A DNA stretch of 64,000 nucleotides from Actinostola sp. cb2023 (GCA_033675265.1 JAUJYZ010001445.1:84787-148786); one strand, 5' to 3'; shown: positions 11,067 through 23,336, counted from the stretch's first letter. Made by a program: numbers and translations. The notes: a model not told the origin generated them from the letters alone.

Positions 11067-11321
11067 CACCTATTTCAAAAAACGTTGGCATCTGAAATCT
11101 GAATCTACAATCTGAGACAGAGAGGGATTGCAATGCACAAGAACTTTATTATTATTGTGGGTATGAGTTGTGATCTATCTTGTAATTACTGGAATATGCC
11201 ACGACCTTTAGGCGAAGACCTACGAGTAGTGTGGCTACGAGTGTTTTTAGGTCACAGATTTAGATTTCAGAATTAGATTTCAGATTCAGATTTCAGATGC
11301 CAACGTTTATTGAAATAGGTG
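11067..11321. mobile_element. TA-flanked MITE (cacctatttcaa family), copy 1
   Basis: Ends 'cacctatttcaaaaaacgtt' and its inverted partner (ending 11,321) are each directly flanked by TA. The subterminal 'ggcatctgaaatctgaat' and its complement extend the arms. TA target duplications indicate a Tc1/mariner-type mobiliser. Two more copies lie at 16,192-16,376 and 33,869-34,113. Confidence 0.85.
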
Positions 11322-11339
11322 TACAAAATCGCACCGAAT

Positions 11340-11455
11340 GCAACCAAAGGGACAATTCCCTGTCCCTCGGGACAATTCCCATTTGAAGAGACAATTCCCG
11401 TGGGACATTTCCCCTGTCCCGTGGGACTTTTCCCGGTCCCGCGGGACAAATAGCG
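11340..11455. repeat. GGGACAATTCCC-type short repeats
   Basis: Six to seven imperfect units of 'gggacaattccc'/'gggacttttccc' alternating with 'tgtcccgtggg', each itself near-palindromic. Confidence 0.75.
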
Positions 11456-12062
11456 ATTTGCAAAAATTATGTAAAATCCCAATATATCGATATATCAATA
11501 TATAGTAATTTGCATAATCCTAATTCTTTGATTTTAGTTATTATTAAACCTGAATCTACACCCACGTAACCTTTGTAGTATGTATGTGAAAAAACAATTG
11601 AAAAAATGGAACTTTAGAGGGCTTATTCATCAATTTTATAATGGGAATTACCCACAATGCACCCGATATATTGATATATTGATATATTTGATTTTTACAG
11701 AATTTTTGCAAATCGCTGTATATGGAGTAACTAACTATGGTCGAACTGTCAGTTTGGGACTTTCTTTGATTTATATATATTATACATTTTCCCAAGTAAA
11801 TGGCTTTAATACTGATATATATGTATTTATTTATATTGTATTTTCATATCGATATATAATGTTTTCTACCCTTAACTAGTTGATCGACAGCCCCAATACT
11901 TGGTGAAGCTTTTACATTTCATTACGGTTCGTACCCAACATGGGGATTTAATTTAATATTGGAGGCCATTGTTTCTTGATACTTGTTTCTTGATCACTAA
12001 TCTCTATTGTTGTTAGTTGTTCTCTACTAAATGGTGTCTAGACTGTCTATTGTTATAGTTGA
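11456..12062. other. AT-rich spacer with GATATATCGATAT repeats
   Basis: Runs of 'cgatatatcaatatata' (11,486-11,505) and 'gatatattgatatattgata' (11,663-11,685) and an AT-rich open frame with no coding character. No gene supported. Confidence 0.4.
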
Positions 12063-12370
12063 AGAACTTGGTCTGGGTTCTGATAGGGGTGTCCCGCTGT
12101 GGTCCGTAAACCCTGACCCTATCTAAGACAGCAATATCTTGAAAATTCATACCCTGTTCAAGACAGATTGATGTAAAGTGGACCCTATCTAAGATATACT
12201 GACCCTATTTTAGACAGTTATTGACAACTTAGTACTAACTAATTAGTAGTAATCCTGTATAGTAAGGCTCTTTTTTTTCAAAAAATAAAAATTCAATACG
12301 CCATCTAAGACTCTAAAAAGTGAAAATTACGATCCTTGTCAGAATTACAGACCCTATCCAAACCGCTCCA
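12063..12370. mobile_element. CCCTATC-motif repeat element, copy 1
   Basis: Contains repeated 'ccctatctaagacag'-type motifs and the diagnostic block 'ggggtgtcccgctg'. The whole block recurs in reverse complement at 53,120-53,455. Shorter relatives are at 14,725-14,850 and 25,573-25,925. No coding capacity, so it is called as a dispersed non-autonomous element. Confidence 0.7.
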
Positions 12371-13450
12371 TTAGTCTCACGGGAGATGATTTAATGATAC
12401 ACAAGACTATATAAAAAGAGTCCTGTAATTAACATATTGTAGTTGACCAAACCAGCGGGACGAACAACATCTAACCTTAACTTCCACAACATGCTCACTC
12501 CTCGCCGCCCTTCGTCAACCATGTGGTTGCCAAGTACTCGTATTACGGTAGTATATTTTGTTTGGATCGTACGTTCGTACGAAATTAATGGTTTAAATTT
12601 AATGGTTTATAGTTCTTCTATTTTTGTGTCAGGTCGCAGGAGCTTTGCATGCTGTTGTTTCACTCACTTCAACGTTGGCAATTGTACCGCCACCAGCCGC
12701 CTTTACTACTCCAGTTCAGTCTACGTGGCGATACTCGTTTTAGTTTCTCAGCTTAGCCAGTACAGTACAAGCCCTTCCTGACTAGTTCTGTTACCTTTTT
12801 CGCTTGTTTGGTCGTGTTCTTCGCTTGAGCAACTAGCTATGTGCTTCAGGAAGAAGTAGGCGTAGCCGGTCAGTGTCTCTTACTATGTGCAAGGCTATTA
12901 GGGTTTGTGGCATCAGTATTCGTGCTTTTCATCCAGTCAGTAGTGGTTGCTCTTCTATCGTTAGTTTGTATTCGGTCCGCTAATTAGTCGTTTTATTGCA
13001 CGGGTATTCGTGCCCTTCGTTCGTTTTAGGGTTTTAGCTTCTTGGCAGAACTCACAGGTTTCTCTTCGGTCTTTAGTCTTGTCGGATGTGCTCGGTCAGC
13101 CTTCTATAGCAGTTCCAGTTTCGACTTTGGTTTATCATAGTAGTATATTCTTAGGTTTCCGACTTCAGGACTTATGTAGGTGTTTTTTTTTCTCTGGTGG
13201 GTTTTCTTCGAATTTGCATAGGTATGTCGTTGTATTCTCGTGGTATGTCACCTCTATGCATCGTCGGTTGGTTCAATTTAGTCAGTATTCTTGTTGGAGC
13301 CTGCTTCGGAATTGGTTAACATCGGCGTGCAGGCAGAATGTAAGGGGAAATGCGCACTACTGCAGGAAAGACACCTCAGAGATGCTGGATTTCGAATCGC
13401 AGTCTACACGGACAGCTTCGCAGGACGCTTACTGTTTTCTCACTCAAGAC
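12371..13450. other. No recognisable gene
   Basis: Pyrimidine-rich on the plus strand with open frames of 112-155 codons (12,443-12,781; 13,010-13,477). The translations show no domain, are Ser/Val/Arg-rich and overlap in several frames. It may be decayed transposon internal sequence adjoining the element that follows. Confidence 0.35.
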
Positions 13451-14665
13451 CACAGGCAGCCCAACCATTGCTTTTGAGGCTACTAATTCATCAAATAAAA
13501 TGATATTTGCGTCTTCTTTTGATGGGTTTCCTGTGGTAGAGCGCGCGGGCGATACGTATTTTATTGGGTTCCCTGTGCATATAAATGTATATGTCTTGCG
13601 GGACGCGCCCGCAGCAATGTGTATATTGATACAAGGTGTGAAACTGATGGCGTATCATGGCCTGATGTGCGGCGCACGCAGCTTAATTTTTTAAAAGTAT
13701 ATTATATTTATATTTTTGTTTTATATATATTTGTTACATTTTTGTTCACGTTCACGTTTTAACGAGGGTGATTACGTGTTGAAATAAATTATTATTATTA
13801 TTGGTGCAAATTTTCCGTGAAACAGTCGGATTTTACTTTCCGAAGCCGCCGTACGCTACAGGCCCGTGGGGGGTTACCCAGGGTAAAATAACTGAAGTTT
13901 TTCAAAATGGTGGGAAATCTGAAGAGAAGTAATTCGTGAAACAAAGACTAATTTTTTCGGTGTAGACGTTTGGATTCTATTCCTTATTCATGGTAAGTTT
14001 AGAAGTTCACAATTCTTGTCAACTTTAAGTAACTTTAGAAGGAATATGACGATTTTAAAGTAGTCCTTTTATATTTTGAATGGTGGAGAATTGCATGTTG
14101 TGCTCGACACACGATAGTTTTGTTGAAAAGTAAAGCTCAACTAAAAGTATTTTTGTCAAGGTAATAACGTAGCATTTTCTCTAAATGTTCTCTAATTAAA
14201 GGACTTGCCTATTCTTGGGCAGAAGGGCTGCTTACTAATCCTCAGCAAATTATTTTTGATAAGTTATGACTGAGCTATTTGACTTTATAGTTGTCAATAT
14301 CAGTGATCGAAATGCACTTCTCAACCGACTGATGGTACTTCACCTCTATTTTTAAAAACATTTTGACTGTTTCATCTAGAAAATGTTTGACGTATATATT
14401 TTTTTTCTTTCTTACAGTTGTTCTAAAACATAAGGAAACGCCAATACAGCATACACCGGCATATATAGCACTGAAAAATATAGACGAACATTGACATCGA
14501 AGGAGACATGAATGGAGATGGACGACTCGTGAAGTCATATGAACTAAAAATTAACAGTTCTTCATTATTGTCATTGAAATAACACAACTCATTTAGCAAA
14601 TGACTATCACTGAGAGAAACAAAGAGTAATTAAATACGGTTTTCGTAAGAATGTAAGTATCGTTT
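13451..14665 (+). mobile_element. Dispersed element B, plus-strand copy
   Basis: Starts at 'caggcagcccaaccattgct', followed by 'gggttccctgtg' units and the exon-like block ending in a 'tcatg|gtaagt' donor near 13,990. Then comes an intron-like stretch and a strong acceptor 'tttctttcttacag' at about 14,417. The same order is present, inverted, at 46,970-48,230. Frames here are broken by stops and indels, so this copy is decayed. Confidence 0.6.
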
Positions 14666-14724
14666 AAGTTCTTACAAATTGTTCATATAACGAACTCCGA
14701 CGTTTATTCCCTATTCTTAATCAT

Positions 14725-14850
14725 CGGTCCGGGGGACAATGGCGGTTTGGATATACTACTATTCAAGACAATGTAGGGTGAAATATAAACCCTATCTAAG
14801 ACCAAAAGCTCAAAAACCATACCCTATCCAACGGCATTAAAGATTCAAAG
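14725..14850. mobile_element. CCCTATC-motif element fragment
   Basis: Contains 'aaaccctatctaagacc' and 'aaaaaccataccctatcc' motifs shared with 12,063-12,370, 25,573-25,925 and 53,120-53,455. A short fragment of that family. Confidence 0.55.
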
Positions 14851-15356
14851 ATTTAAAGTAAAAAAATATGGTGTCAATGGAATAAAACTCTTAAATCTGA
14901 ATCTAATGATTATAGCTTGTTTAGGAGCGACAATGAATCCTTTCCTTGACTATAATTAAATATTCTCAATTACGACACCGATCTAAAAATGTTTCATTAT
15001 AGTTTAACTTCTATACTTTTAATCCAATCAAAATGAAACTTGGCATCGTGACAATTTATTTCGATTCAAGAAATCGTATCCTTTGGGATTTTTGATTTTA
15101 TCGATTTTTGGCGGGAAAATAACGTCATGAACATGCCAAAAAAAAAAATGTCATTCAGAACAACACTAATTTGATCATGGCATTTGAAAGAACATGTAAA
15201 AATAAAGTTATTACAGAAAACATATCTCAGATTTCGTCATTGAATCCAGAGATATGAATTTTTGAAATTGAAAATGTTTCTAAAAATAGTACAAAATGGC
15301 GGATTTTTCTAGCCCGACGTGTCCTTTAAAGTGCATGTATATGACACGAAATGTTT
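14851..15356. other. No gene seen
   Basis: AT-rich non-coding DNA. Nothing is recognised. Confidence 0.4.
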
Positions 15357-15778
15357 TCTTTTGAAAATCGATTACATATGAAGTGAATAGTGGGATGTTT
15401 CAGTATTTTGTGATTTGAGCTTCGCATTGGCGAGTTATAAAGGATTGAAATCGTGATATGCTAATATAATTCGGTGACGTCAGAGTGGGTTTTATTTATT
15501 ATACAAAAGCACCATTGTGCAAATTATTGACATTTTTTAATCTGGCAAAAAGTTTTCTACAATTTATATACATGATGTTAATTTAGTTTTATTATTTCAG
15601 AAAAGAGTGCTGCTTGGAAAAATATAAATACGTTATGGCAAAACCCACTCTGACGTCATCGAATTAGCATATCACGATTTCAATCCTTTATAACTCGCCA
15701 ATGCGAAGCTCAAATCACAAAATACTGCATGAACCATCCCACTATTCACTTCATATGTAATCGATTTTCAAAAGAAAA
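15357..15778. mobile_element. Fold-back element related to 5785-6357
   Basis: Long arms including 'cttttgaaaatcgattacat', 'gagttataaaggattgaaat' and 'tgacgtcagagtgggtttt' pair with their complements across a loop near 15,560. Arm sequence is shared, with divergence, with the 5785-6357 element. Confidence 0.85.
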
Positions 15779-15950
15779 AAATTCGTGTCATATCGAGCGA
15801 TTAGTTTTTTTGTTTATCATTTATTTTGAATATTCTTTATTTCAAATATATGTGTTTCTTTTACAGTACTTATTTGATCGTCTATAAGCTATGTCACATG
15901 TTATTGCTATACCTTAATATATATATTTAAATATATAAAGTTATTAAAAT

Positions 15951-16159
15951 AGAGTCGTTTTCGAATAAGTGGGAAACCTACGGTACGGAGTTACGGTCAC
16001 GGTACGGAATCGAACACATTGTATTCAACCAATCACAGCGCGCGAAATCATTATTCAACCAATCAGAATGCTTGGATACCGCACGATGATGACGCGATAC
16101 GGTCACCGCACGGCACAAATCGTACCGTAACTACTTCCCACTCATACGAAAACGACTCT
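15951..16159. mobile_element. Short TIR element (MITE), family A, copy 2
   Basis: Ends 'agagtcgttttcg' and 'cgaaaacgactct' are inverted, with 'agtgggaa'/'ttcccactcatacg' inside them. The interior ('ggtacggagttacggtcacg', 'caaccaatcacagcgcgcg') matches the 982-1179 copy in reverse order. Confidence 0.8.
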
Positions 16160-16191
16160 AACTCATATTTTTGTATAATGTATCATACATA

Positions 16192-16376
16192 CACCTGTTT
16201 TCAAAAACGTTGTCCATTTACAAAATACAAAATAGTAAATAGTAGAAAGGAATTAATTGGAGAAACAATAAGCCAGAGTACCGCGTGATTGCATTTCTTT
16301 TGTTTCTCTAATTAATTCCTTTCTACTATTTACTATTTTGTATTTTGTAAATGGACAACGTTTTTGAAAACAGGTG
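16192..16376. mobile_element. TA-flanked MITE, copy 2
   Basis: TA-flanked ends 'cacctgttttcaaaaacgtt' and its complement. Both arms run on through 'gtccatttacaaaatacaaa' and 'attaattcctttctactatt' almost to the centre, so the element is nearly all hairpin. Same family as 11,067-11,321. Confidence 0.85.
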
Positions 16377-16477
16377 TATATATAATTTTCCTTCCTTTTG
16401 TTGTTACTTGAAATTGACTGATACTATAGTATACATATAGACTTACGATTATTCACTATATTTCACAAACTATATAT

Positions 16478-16682
16478 CACGGGCAACAGGTCACGTAGAG
16501 TCAGTATTTTGGGTAATTAGCTACCGCTGACGTCATAAATAAAACCAGATGTCGGGGTTCGGATTACTAAAGGTCATCAGAAACAAATACAGTACAATAA
16601 CAGAGCTTCGGACAGCTTATAACCGATACGGAAAATACAAATATTACCCAAAATACAGACTCTACGTGACCTGTTGCCCGTG
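16478..16682. mobile_element. Fold-back element, cacgggcaacag ends
   Basis: 'cacgggcaacaggtcacgta' and its complement ending 16,682 form arms that continue through 'ttttgggtaat'. The centre holds 'gctgacgtcataaataa'. No coding sequence. Confidence 0.8.
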
Positions 16683-17154
16683 TATATATTGTTATTATTA
16701 TTATTATTATAAAATCTTTTGACAGACGGCCTACGTCAGCAGAGCTGATTTTCAGAAGGGCTCTGTATAGAGAAATATAAATATAAATATAATAGATAAA
16801 TTATAGAATAATAGAAAAATTACAAATAATGGAATAGTAGAATAATTAAAATATTAAAATAATTAAAAATATTGTATATATCAATGTACAAATTGTGAAT
16901 TTTACCTGTATATCTATTTACAAAGATCATAAATTGAAAGAGAGATCAAGGAGAATATTTACGTATGCAGAGCCGTCATTTGACTCATTTACCGCTTACC
17001 CATACATCCTAGCGGTCTCAGCTTCTATGTTCTATGATTTTGTACCCGACAACGATTATGCAATGTAGTGTGTCAATCAATGGTATAATCAGTGGTATAT
17101 AATGGCTGATAGCAACATCGTAAAGTCCATATCAACACCGCTACCAGTGGCCAT
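16683..17154. other. No gene seen; short (ATT)n
   Basis: A short ATT microsatellite at about 16,690-16,710, then AT-rich spacer. Nothing else supported. Confidence 0.4.
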
Positions 17155-17592
17155 GGCCATTACAAAAAAGAGCAGGGGACTGGGACCAAGTCCGTAAAAC
17201 TAATTCAATAAGAAACTAGCAAAAGTGGGCATCATTTTCTTACAGAGCAGATCAAACTTAGCTAATCTGGAAAGTTTGGTGAACTTTGGCTTAATATTGA
17301 CGATGCTAGAAGGCATCAAAGATGTACATTTTCCCATACAAACTCTGTTTTTTTTTTTACGTTGTCTACCCGAAACTAAGAACGGGTGCATAGGAGACTA
17401 CCCAAACCATACATTTACTGTAAAATTTCAAAATTTCAAAAGTTTATAATTCCGACAGAATTCACTCAAATCACATCAAACTTTGCACATATGATAATTT
17501 CAAAATGCTGTTTCATGTCATAAACTTAACTTCGTAATTACATTAATTATAATAAACTCGTTCCCAGTCCCCTGCTCTTTTTTGTAATGGCC
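17155..17592. mobile_element. TIR element, ggccattacaaaaaag ends
   Basis: 'ggccattacaaaaaagagca' (17,155) and its complement ending at 17,592 include 'ggggactggga'/'tcccagtcccc'. The interior has only short open frames. It abuts the next element. Confidence 0.75.
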
Positions 17593-17598
17593 AATGTA

Positions 17599-18340
17599 TT
17601 CTCGTACCCAGAGCCCACTCCTCATTTGGTTTGTCGTTGGCTCTGGGGAACCCTGTTGCTCGGTCGTCAAATTTTGACGACCAAGTCCTCTGAGCGCATG
17701 CTCATACTAAAGACCGCTGAGAGCGGGTACTGTGGAAGAGTCTACTGGCTACGTAGTGTTTACGTTGGTTTGAATATTCAAACAATGTAACAAGTACACA
17801 AGTTTGTACATTTATCTTCGTGTAGCCGTTTAAAATCCCTTCGACGTTCATTACCGGTTCTTCTCTCGACTGGCTCTGTTGCGATAAAGGCTGGACGATA
17901 AATACATGTTCTAATATAATCTTGCATGTGAGCCTTCCTGTCTTCCGCTTTGTTATTGTTTGAATGATAAAAATATTCCTCTGAATACTCAAAGCGAGTA
18001 CGATCGATTGTGTCCAGATTGTGTCTGTAGCCGTTACTTTTATAATTTATGTATTGTTAGATCTCCCTTTACGAATTAATGTCTACACAGTCAATGAGTC
18101 ATTCCCATTTCCATTGATTTATTATTCAAAAAAGGTATATAGTTTTTGAAAATAATATTGTATGAAATTACTACAACCGTCCTTCGTTCGCTTTGCAAGT
18201 TTGAATCTTTGTTTATTTCATGGACCAATTAAATACGATCATTCATTGTTGATTTCAACAGGCAATGAAATTCGCTAAAATTTCAGGGTTTCCCAGAGCC
18301 AACGTCAAACCAAATGAGGAGTGGGCTCTGGGTACGAGAA
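17599..18340. mobile_element. TIR element, ttctcgtacccagagcc ends
   Basis: Inverted ends 'ttctcgtacccagagcccac' and complement pair over about 50 bp with indels. The octamer ggccaatg occurs at 17,589-17,596 and 18,344-18,351, a candidate 8-bp target duplication. The interior carries no recognisable transposase. Confidence 0.7.
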
Positions 18341-18351
18341 TGTGGCCAATG

Positions 18352-19806
18352 GTGATATCTAGTCACATGTGAAGATTCAGAAGATATCGGTTTTCGACCA
18401 ATCACAATCCAGCATTTTTCCCGCTCATACGGCTTTCAGGACGCGTTTGCATTTATGAAAACAACTCGGAAGGTTTGATATTTTTACCTCAGTAGTGTTG
18501 TCGGAAATCTTGGTTGACTCAAGCATGGAAGGCTTGACCAGATTCATTATATTAGACCCCCCGCGTGGATTTCAGGTTTTCTATTATAAGTCAGGAAATA
18601 TGTATCGTTTTTTGATAAAAACTTTTGGGTGAAACAAAATGTATGTCCTTAGTAAATTAGTATGCATAATTACACGATCACGTGATCAATGACGTCACAA
18701 TAAAGGAAAAAATGACCAAAAAAACGCGCTGCTCATAGTTAGCTAGAAGCTGAAACTAAATATGGGAAATTGGTTGCCATAGGATGCGAATAAAGCCCAC
18801 GTTTCGATTGGATGGTTTCAATGAGTGATTAAGGCTATATTAAGATGGGTTTGTAGTCAAGTGACCTGTTTTAGGCAATATCGCCTTACCAATAAAAATA
18901 TGGCAACCAAATGAGACGGATTATTGTTAGAGACAATGATACAAATACATTAAATGTGATAAATATTATACGCCATTGAAACTCGTCAGCGCATTTCCAG
19001 AAAACCATTTTTGGCCATAATCTACAAAATCTGATCACGTGACATGACAATCCCAAAATACACAGTTGAATATTCTTCCTTTTACTGAACTCTACTGATG
19101 GAGCGAATTTTAAGAAATTCTACCAAGGTTTCAGCGAGAGTCAAACTTTTAATTCGTAAAGTTGTTTGGAAAAACAAAAGCCTCATTTGAACAGTTCAGT
19201 TGACGAGATAGAGCAGGACTACAGACGACTACAAACGCATGCGCGTGCGTGCGCGCGTGCGCGTGTTTTTTTTTTGTATAATAATGTACCTGAAATAATT
19301 CCTCCATTCCGATCGGCAGATCCATTTTTTTCCAAAATTTATTGAAAGTTTGAAATTGTACAGTACAATTTCATGAAAATTTAAATTCGTGAAATTGTAC
19401 TATGCAATTGGAAGTTGAGGGGGGAGGGGAGTAATGAAAAGGAAAAGGAAAGAAAAGGAATGAAAGAAGACTCATCACGAATGGATGTCACGCCATCGCC
19501 GCTGTGGTCAGACGTCACTTTCAGATCCGAGCGGGTCTGGGTCCCAGTTCCGGTCGAAGTTCCCCCGCTCCCCCGCTCCCCTGCTCCCCCTGTCGCAGAA
19601 CCCACATTTGTATACTACTATTATGTTATCCCTATGTGTGGCACTCCTCTGAACCAATCGAATTGCAGTATTGTCTCTTAGTATTGTGATGACACTTTAT
19701 AAGACCACTATATTTCTTCAATGCTTGTTGTTGGTAGCAGTAAGCAGACAATGAGCAAGTTATATTCCTAGCTATAGATCCTAGCATTCGATCTAACATC
19801 ACAAAC
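18352..19806. other. Upstream flank of the receptor gene; no gene seen
   Basis: Contains an alternating purine-pyrimidine tract 'gcgtgcgtgcgcgcgtgcgc' near 19,243 and C-rich 'cccccgctcccc' repeats near 19,560-19,590. Promoter elements for the receptor cannot be placed. Confidence 0.4.
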
Positions 19807-20953
19807 ATGAACTACTCTAACAGCACTTGGGAATACTGCAAGTACTTTGTACCTGGTACTACAATCCTCTTGCCTGACACTAGTAACACTACGCGAACTG
19901 AGATTCAAGTCATAGCCAGCACACTGCTAAGTGCATGCGGGATTTTTGGTAACATCTTTGTCATCGTCCTCGCCGCTAAATACACTGTACGTAAATACCT
20001 GCATCATTTGATCGTCAACATGGCCGTGTCAGATACTCTTGTGATTCTCCTGGGTACATATGTTTTCCTCCCAGATATGTCTAACTATACATTGTCCTTA
20101 TATCCTCGTGGTATTTTGGGTGAAATCATCTGCAAAACTACTTCGTTTCTTCTCAATGTCTCATGGGCTGAGACTTTAGTTACTCTTCTGATAATCAGCA
20201 TTGGGCGATTTAGAGCAACCAGACCTGTATTAAGTTCACGACCATTCACGCTAAAACAACGTGTAGTAGTTATGCTTTGCTCCTGGTTGATTCCTATGGC
20301 TCTGTTCGCCAACCTTCTGTATTTTGCGACATTGGATGAGTATGGCATTGTAAATGTTTGTAGATCATCTTCCAACATAATGGTTAATGTGTGCTTCTAT
20401 TTCTTTCAAGATTTGTGAAAAAGCATGATGCGTGGTTAGACTTATGGATGCACAAACATGAAACTGTGAAAGAAAACGCGTGACAGCATGGGAATGTTGC
20501 TTTTCAGTCTTCATTTCGTTTTGTGTAACTGTCTTATTAAGTATTCTAACTCTAAAAAGACTGTCCAAACCTCAAGCCATTCAAGCCCATCTTACCCAAG
20601 CACAGCAAAAAGTACGAGCAAGACGAATTCAAGCAGCCATTAGAATGGTTGTGTTCTCTTTGTTTATTTATGCGTGTTGTTGTCTTCCTCGTTATATTTT
20701 CTACGTTTTGCTAAATCTCCAATCGTTTGCTAAGGAAACATTAATCGTAGATTTTTCCGTTTGTATCGATTGGAATTCGCTATATTTCATGAGCGAATAT
20801 TTTCTCCCTCTTGTCAACTCTTGCTTCAGTCCTTATATCTACATTATATTTCTGTCTGACTTTCGAGAAGCGGCCAAGAGATTGGTCTGTAGAAGAACAA
20901 CCAACCGACGTGTCGACATCGAACTGCAACAAATCCAAACTGAGCAGGAATAG
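19807..20953 (+). pseudogene. Rhodopsin-type seven-helix receptor, broken by two frame changes
   Basis: The reading frame from ATG 19,807 encodes an N-terminus with Asn-x-Ser/Thr sites, TM1 with Gly-Asn (residues 48-49), TM2 with the Asp of NMAVSD (76), the TM3 cysteine (109), GRF at 133-135 in place of DRY, TM4 Trp 160 and the ECL2 cysteine 185. It stops at 20,418. Coding character then moves to a second frame (about 20,410-20,478) and a third (about 20,480-20,953). The third holds TM5, TM6 (CCLP in place of CWxP) and TM7 with SPYIY in place of NPxxY, then a polar tail. Each step equals one missing base. I find no intron with matching phases. The gene is therefore a recent pseudogene of an intronless class-A GPCR, or the assembly lacks two bases. 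Ligand unknown. The altered DRY and NPxxY motifs are typical of divergent cnidarian receptors. Confidence 0.75.
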
Positions 20954-20971
20954 AACCTCATATAAGAACTC

Positions 20972-21085
20972 AAGATGATGATGAAGAAGAAGAAGACGAA
21001 GAAGAAGGAGAAGAAGAAGAAGAAGAAGGAGAAGAAGAAGAAGAAGAAAGAAGAAGAAGAAGAAGAAGAAGAAGAAGAAGAATTA
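20972..21085. repeat. GAA/GAAGAA-rich microsatellite
   Basis: Imperfect (GAA)n/(GAAGGA)n array beginning about 20 bp after the receptor stop codon, so probably in its 3' UTR. It yields a poly-Phe/Ser frame on the minus strand. Confidence 0.9.
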
Positions 21086-21182
21086 ATATGCAAAATAACA
21101 ACACATCTAGATTAAAGCACTGACAGGCAAGTGACTAAAAACGATGGAGCAAATAAGAGAACAACCATGCACTCCCTCGCCA

Positions 21183-21312
21183 GTGAAACACTATTCACAA
21201 AGCAGACATCATGAAAGAACCATACCTAGAGCAACCAAAATACCAGTGAGAAATTGAAACAAGTAATGACATGATGGATTAGCGAAGACACGAGAAACTG
21301 AGACTAAACACA
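21183..21312. repeat. Receptor 3' flank sequence duplicated at 23.4-23.7 kb
   Basis: 'gacatgatggattagcgaag', 'acacgagaaactgagactaa' and neighbouring sequence are repeated at 23,412-23,700 in the same order, where a 56-bp part has expanded to four copies. Confidence 0.75.
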
Positions 21313-21489
21313 GTTTATTTATTATTAATAAAAATAAAAATATTATTGTAATATTAATGTGCTGCTTTAAAGAAAATATAATATTGGTCAATGCAGTTTT
21401 CTCTCTTGTTCGTTTACAAAATACATGTTTCATCAGTCAATAAAGCAAGTCGCTTTTCCCACCCTTGTCATACAGATAATATTGTTTTA

Positions 21490-21830
21490 CAACATTGTCA
21501 AATTTCTCGCGCGCTGATTGGATAAGAGCCATTGTCGATACTCAGAGGACAGACGCATAGAATGGCGTTTCGCTCGCGCCTGGAACCAGCGCGCGCTTGA
21601 ATCATATTTTCTTTCAAATTTATTATTTGTCGTTATGGGAGCCTTTTCCGCTTTCCTGAGTAAATATATATTGTTGTAAAAACAAACAAATCGAACGTGG
21701 TTTTCCATTGTCTGTACTCTTATCGACAACGGATGACGCCATAAAATGTTCAAAACTCAAGTGCAACAACGAGCGTAATCCAATCTGATTGGCTCTCAGC
21801 CGTTGTCAATAAGAGTATGTAGTATATACA
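21490..21830. mobile_element. Element C fragment (ttgtcaataagag family)
   Basis: Blocks 'acaaatttctcgcgcgctg'-like, 'gaggacagacgcata', 'ccagcgcgcgcttgaa', 'gttttgaacatttt'-like and 'ctgattggctctcagcc' are shared in mixed order with 50,345-51,420. Ends are inverted: 'cattgtcgatactcagagga' against 'tcttatcgacaacgg'. Non-coding here. Confidence 0.55.
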
Positions 21831-22540
21831 GGCAACTCAAAACCATCTGCAATTTGTTAATTTGATGGTAGACAAATATAAGAAAACTGAGCTGTCTGAC
21901 AGATCGATAAATGCTGTACAAATAACACAGCGTCAGTTTACAAATTCCTCAATTATGAAGACAAAAGGGAAAAAAAAGAAAAAAAGAAAAAATATATACT
22001 GTTCAAGAAATAATTCAGTTTACGAGATTCATGAGTTTAATTATGAGATATTCCTAAATATGTTTTCGTTGTACTTCATGCATTTTGTTCCCACAAGCAA
22101 ACACAATAATGAACACCAGCTGTATAGAAAATTGAGGGAAAATAAAACTGAATTCTCTTCATCAGTTTAATTTGTGAGAGTTAACATTAGACAACGAAGC
22201 AACGCAGAAAATAACATTTCATGACAAACTAGAGTTCCACTACGTTTTAATGTGTTAGGTGACTATAGGGCAGGCTGTGGAATTCAGACTAGAATACATA
22301 GCCTGGTATGTCCTCGGTAACACATGTAGGAAGCTTTGGTACCTTATAGCTAGTAAGCCCCCTTAGGACCCTCATTTCAACAACCATATATAACCAACGG
22401 GTATTCTATAGCATCTACGTCACAACTAGTGATATTAAAGTATATTTGTTCAGCCGACAAAGTAACAGTAGTTAGACAGATAGATGGATTTAATTTAATT
22501 TAATAAATAGCGTTTGTAATATAGGCTGAATTGCATAAAG
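21831..22540. other. No gene seen
   Basis: One lysine-rich frame of 102 codons (21,862-22,170) in A-rich DNA shows no domain and no splice context. Nothing else is recognised. Confidence 0.35.
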
Positions 22541-22811
<271 letters not shown>

Positions 22812-23088
22812 CTTATAAGGCAGGATTGGGAATAACATTTTACAATGATAATTTATTAGGGATATTAACGAACGACGTTTCGTTGTCATCTTGACAACAT
22901 CTTCAGGTTCAAATGAAGATTGAAAATGCGCATAATTAAAGAATAAGTTTGGTTGAAAACAATAAGAGCAAAGTTATGTCTTGTATAGTTTATTGGTCCT
23001 GTTATATTACCCAAGCAATTAAACAAGACCAATGGCCAAGCGGCAAACAAAAAAATATCGCTCACACATTGTTATATATACCTGCAGT

Positions 23089-23336
23089 AATAATGAGGGT
23101 TTATCATGTAATTGCAAAACTCATAGGACAAAAAAAATATGATTACCATAGCTGGAAAGAGCTCGTTGAAATTAAAATTAAAATTTCGATTTTTGAAAAT
23201 TCATATCTTCGCAATTTGTGAAGCGATCTTTACCAAACGTCAAATTTTCACTAATTTCAACGAGCTCTTTCCAGCTATGATAATCATTTTTTTGTTCTAT
23301 GAGTTTTGAAATTACATGTTAAACCCTCATTGAACA
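23089..23336. mobile_element. Fold-back element, aatgagggttta ends
   Basis: 'aatgagggtttatcatgtaa' pairs with sequence ending near 23,330, continuing through 'atagctggaaagagctcgtt' in both arms to a loop near 23,200. No coding sequence. Confidence 0.85.

Noticed and set aside
20410..20485. A ~70-bp intron in the GPCR with a gtgaaaaag donor and gtgacag acceptor
   Set aside because: The phases do not match (phase 2 into phase 1), and the segment itself reads as good loop coding sequence in the third frame.
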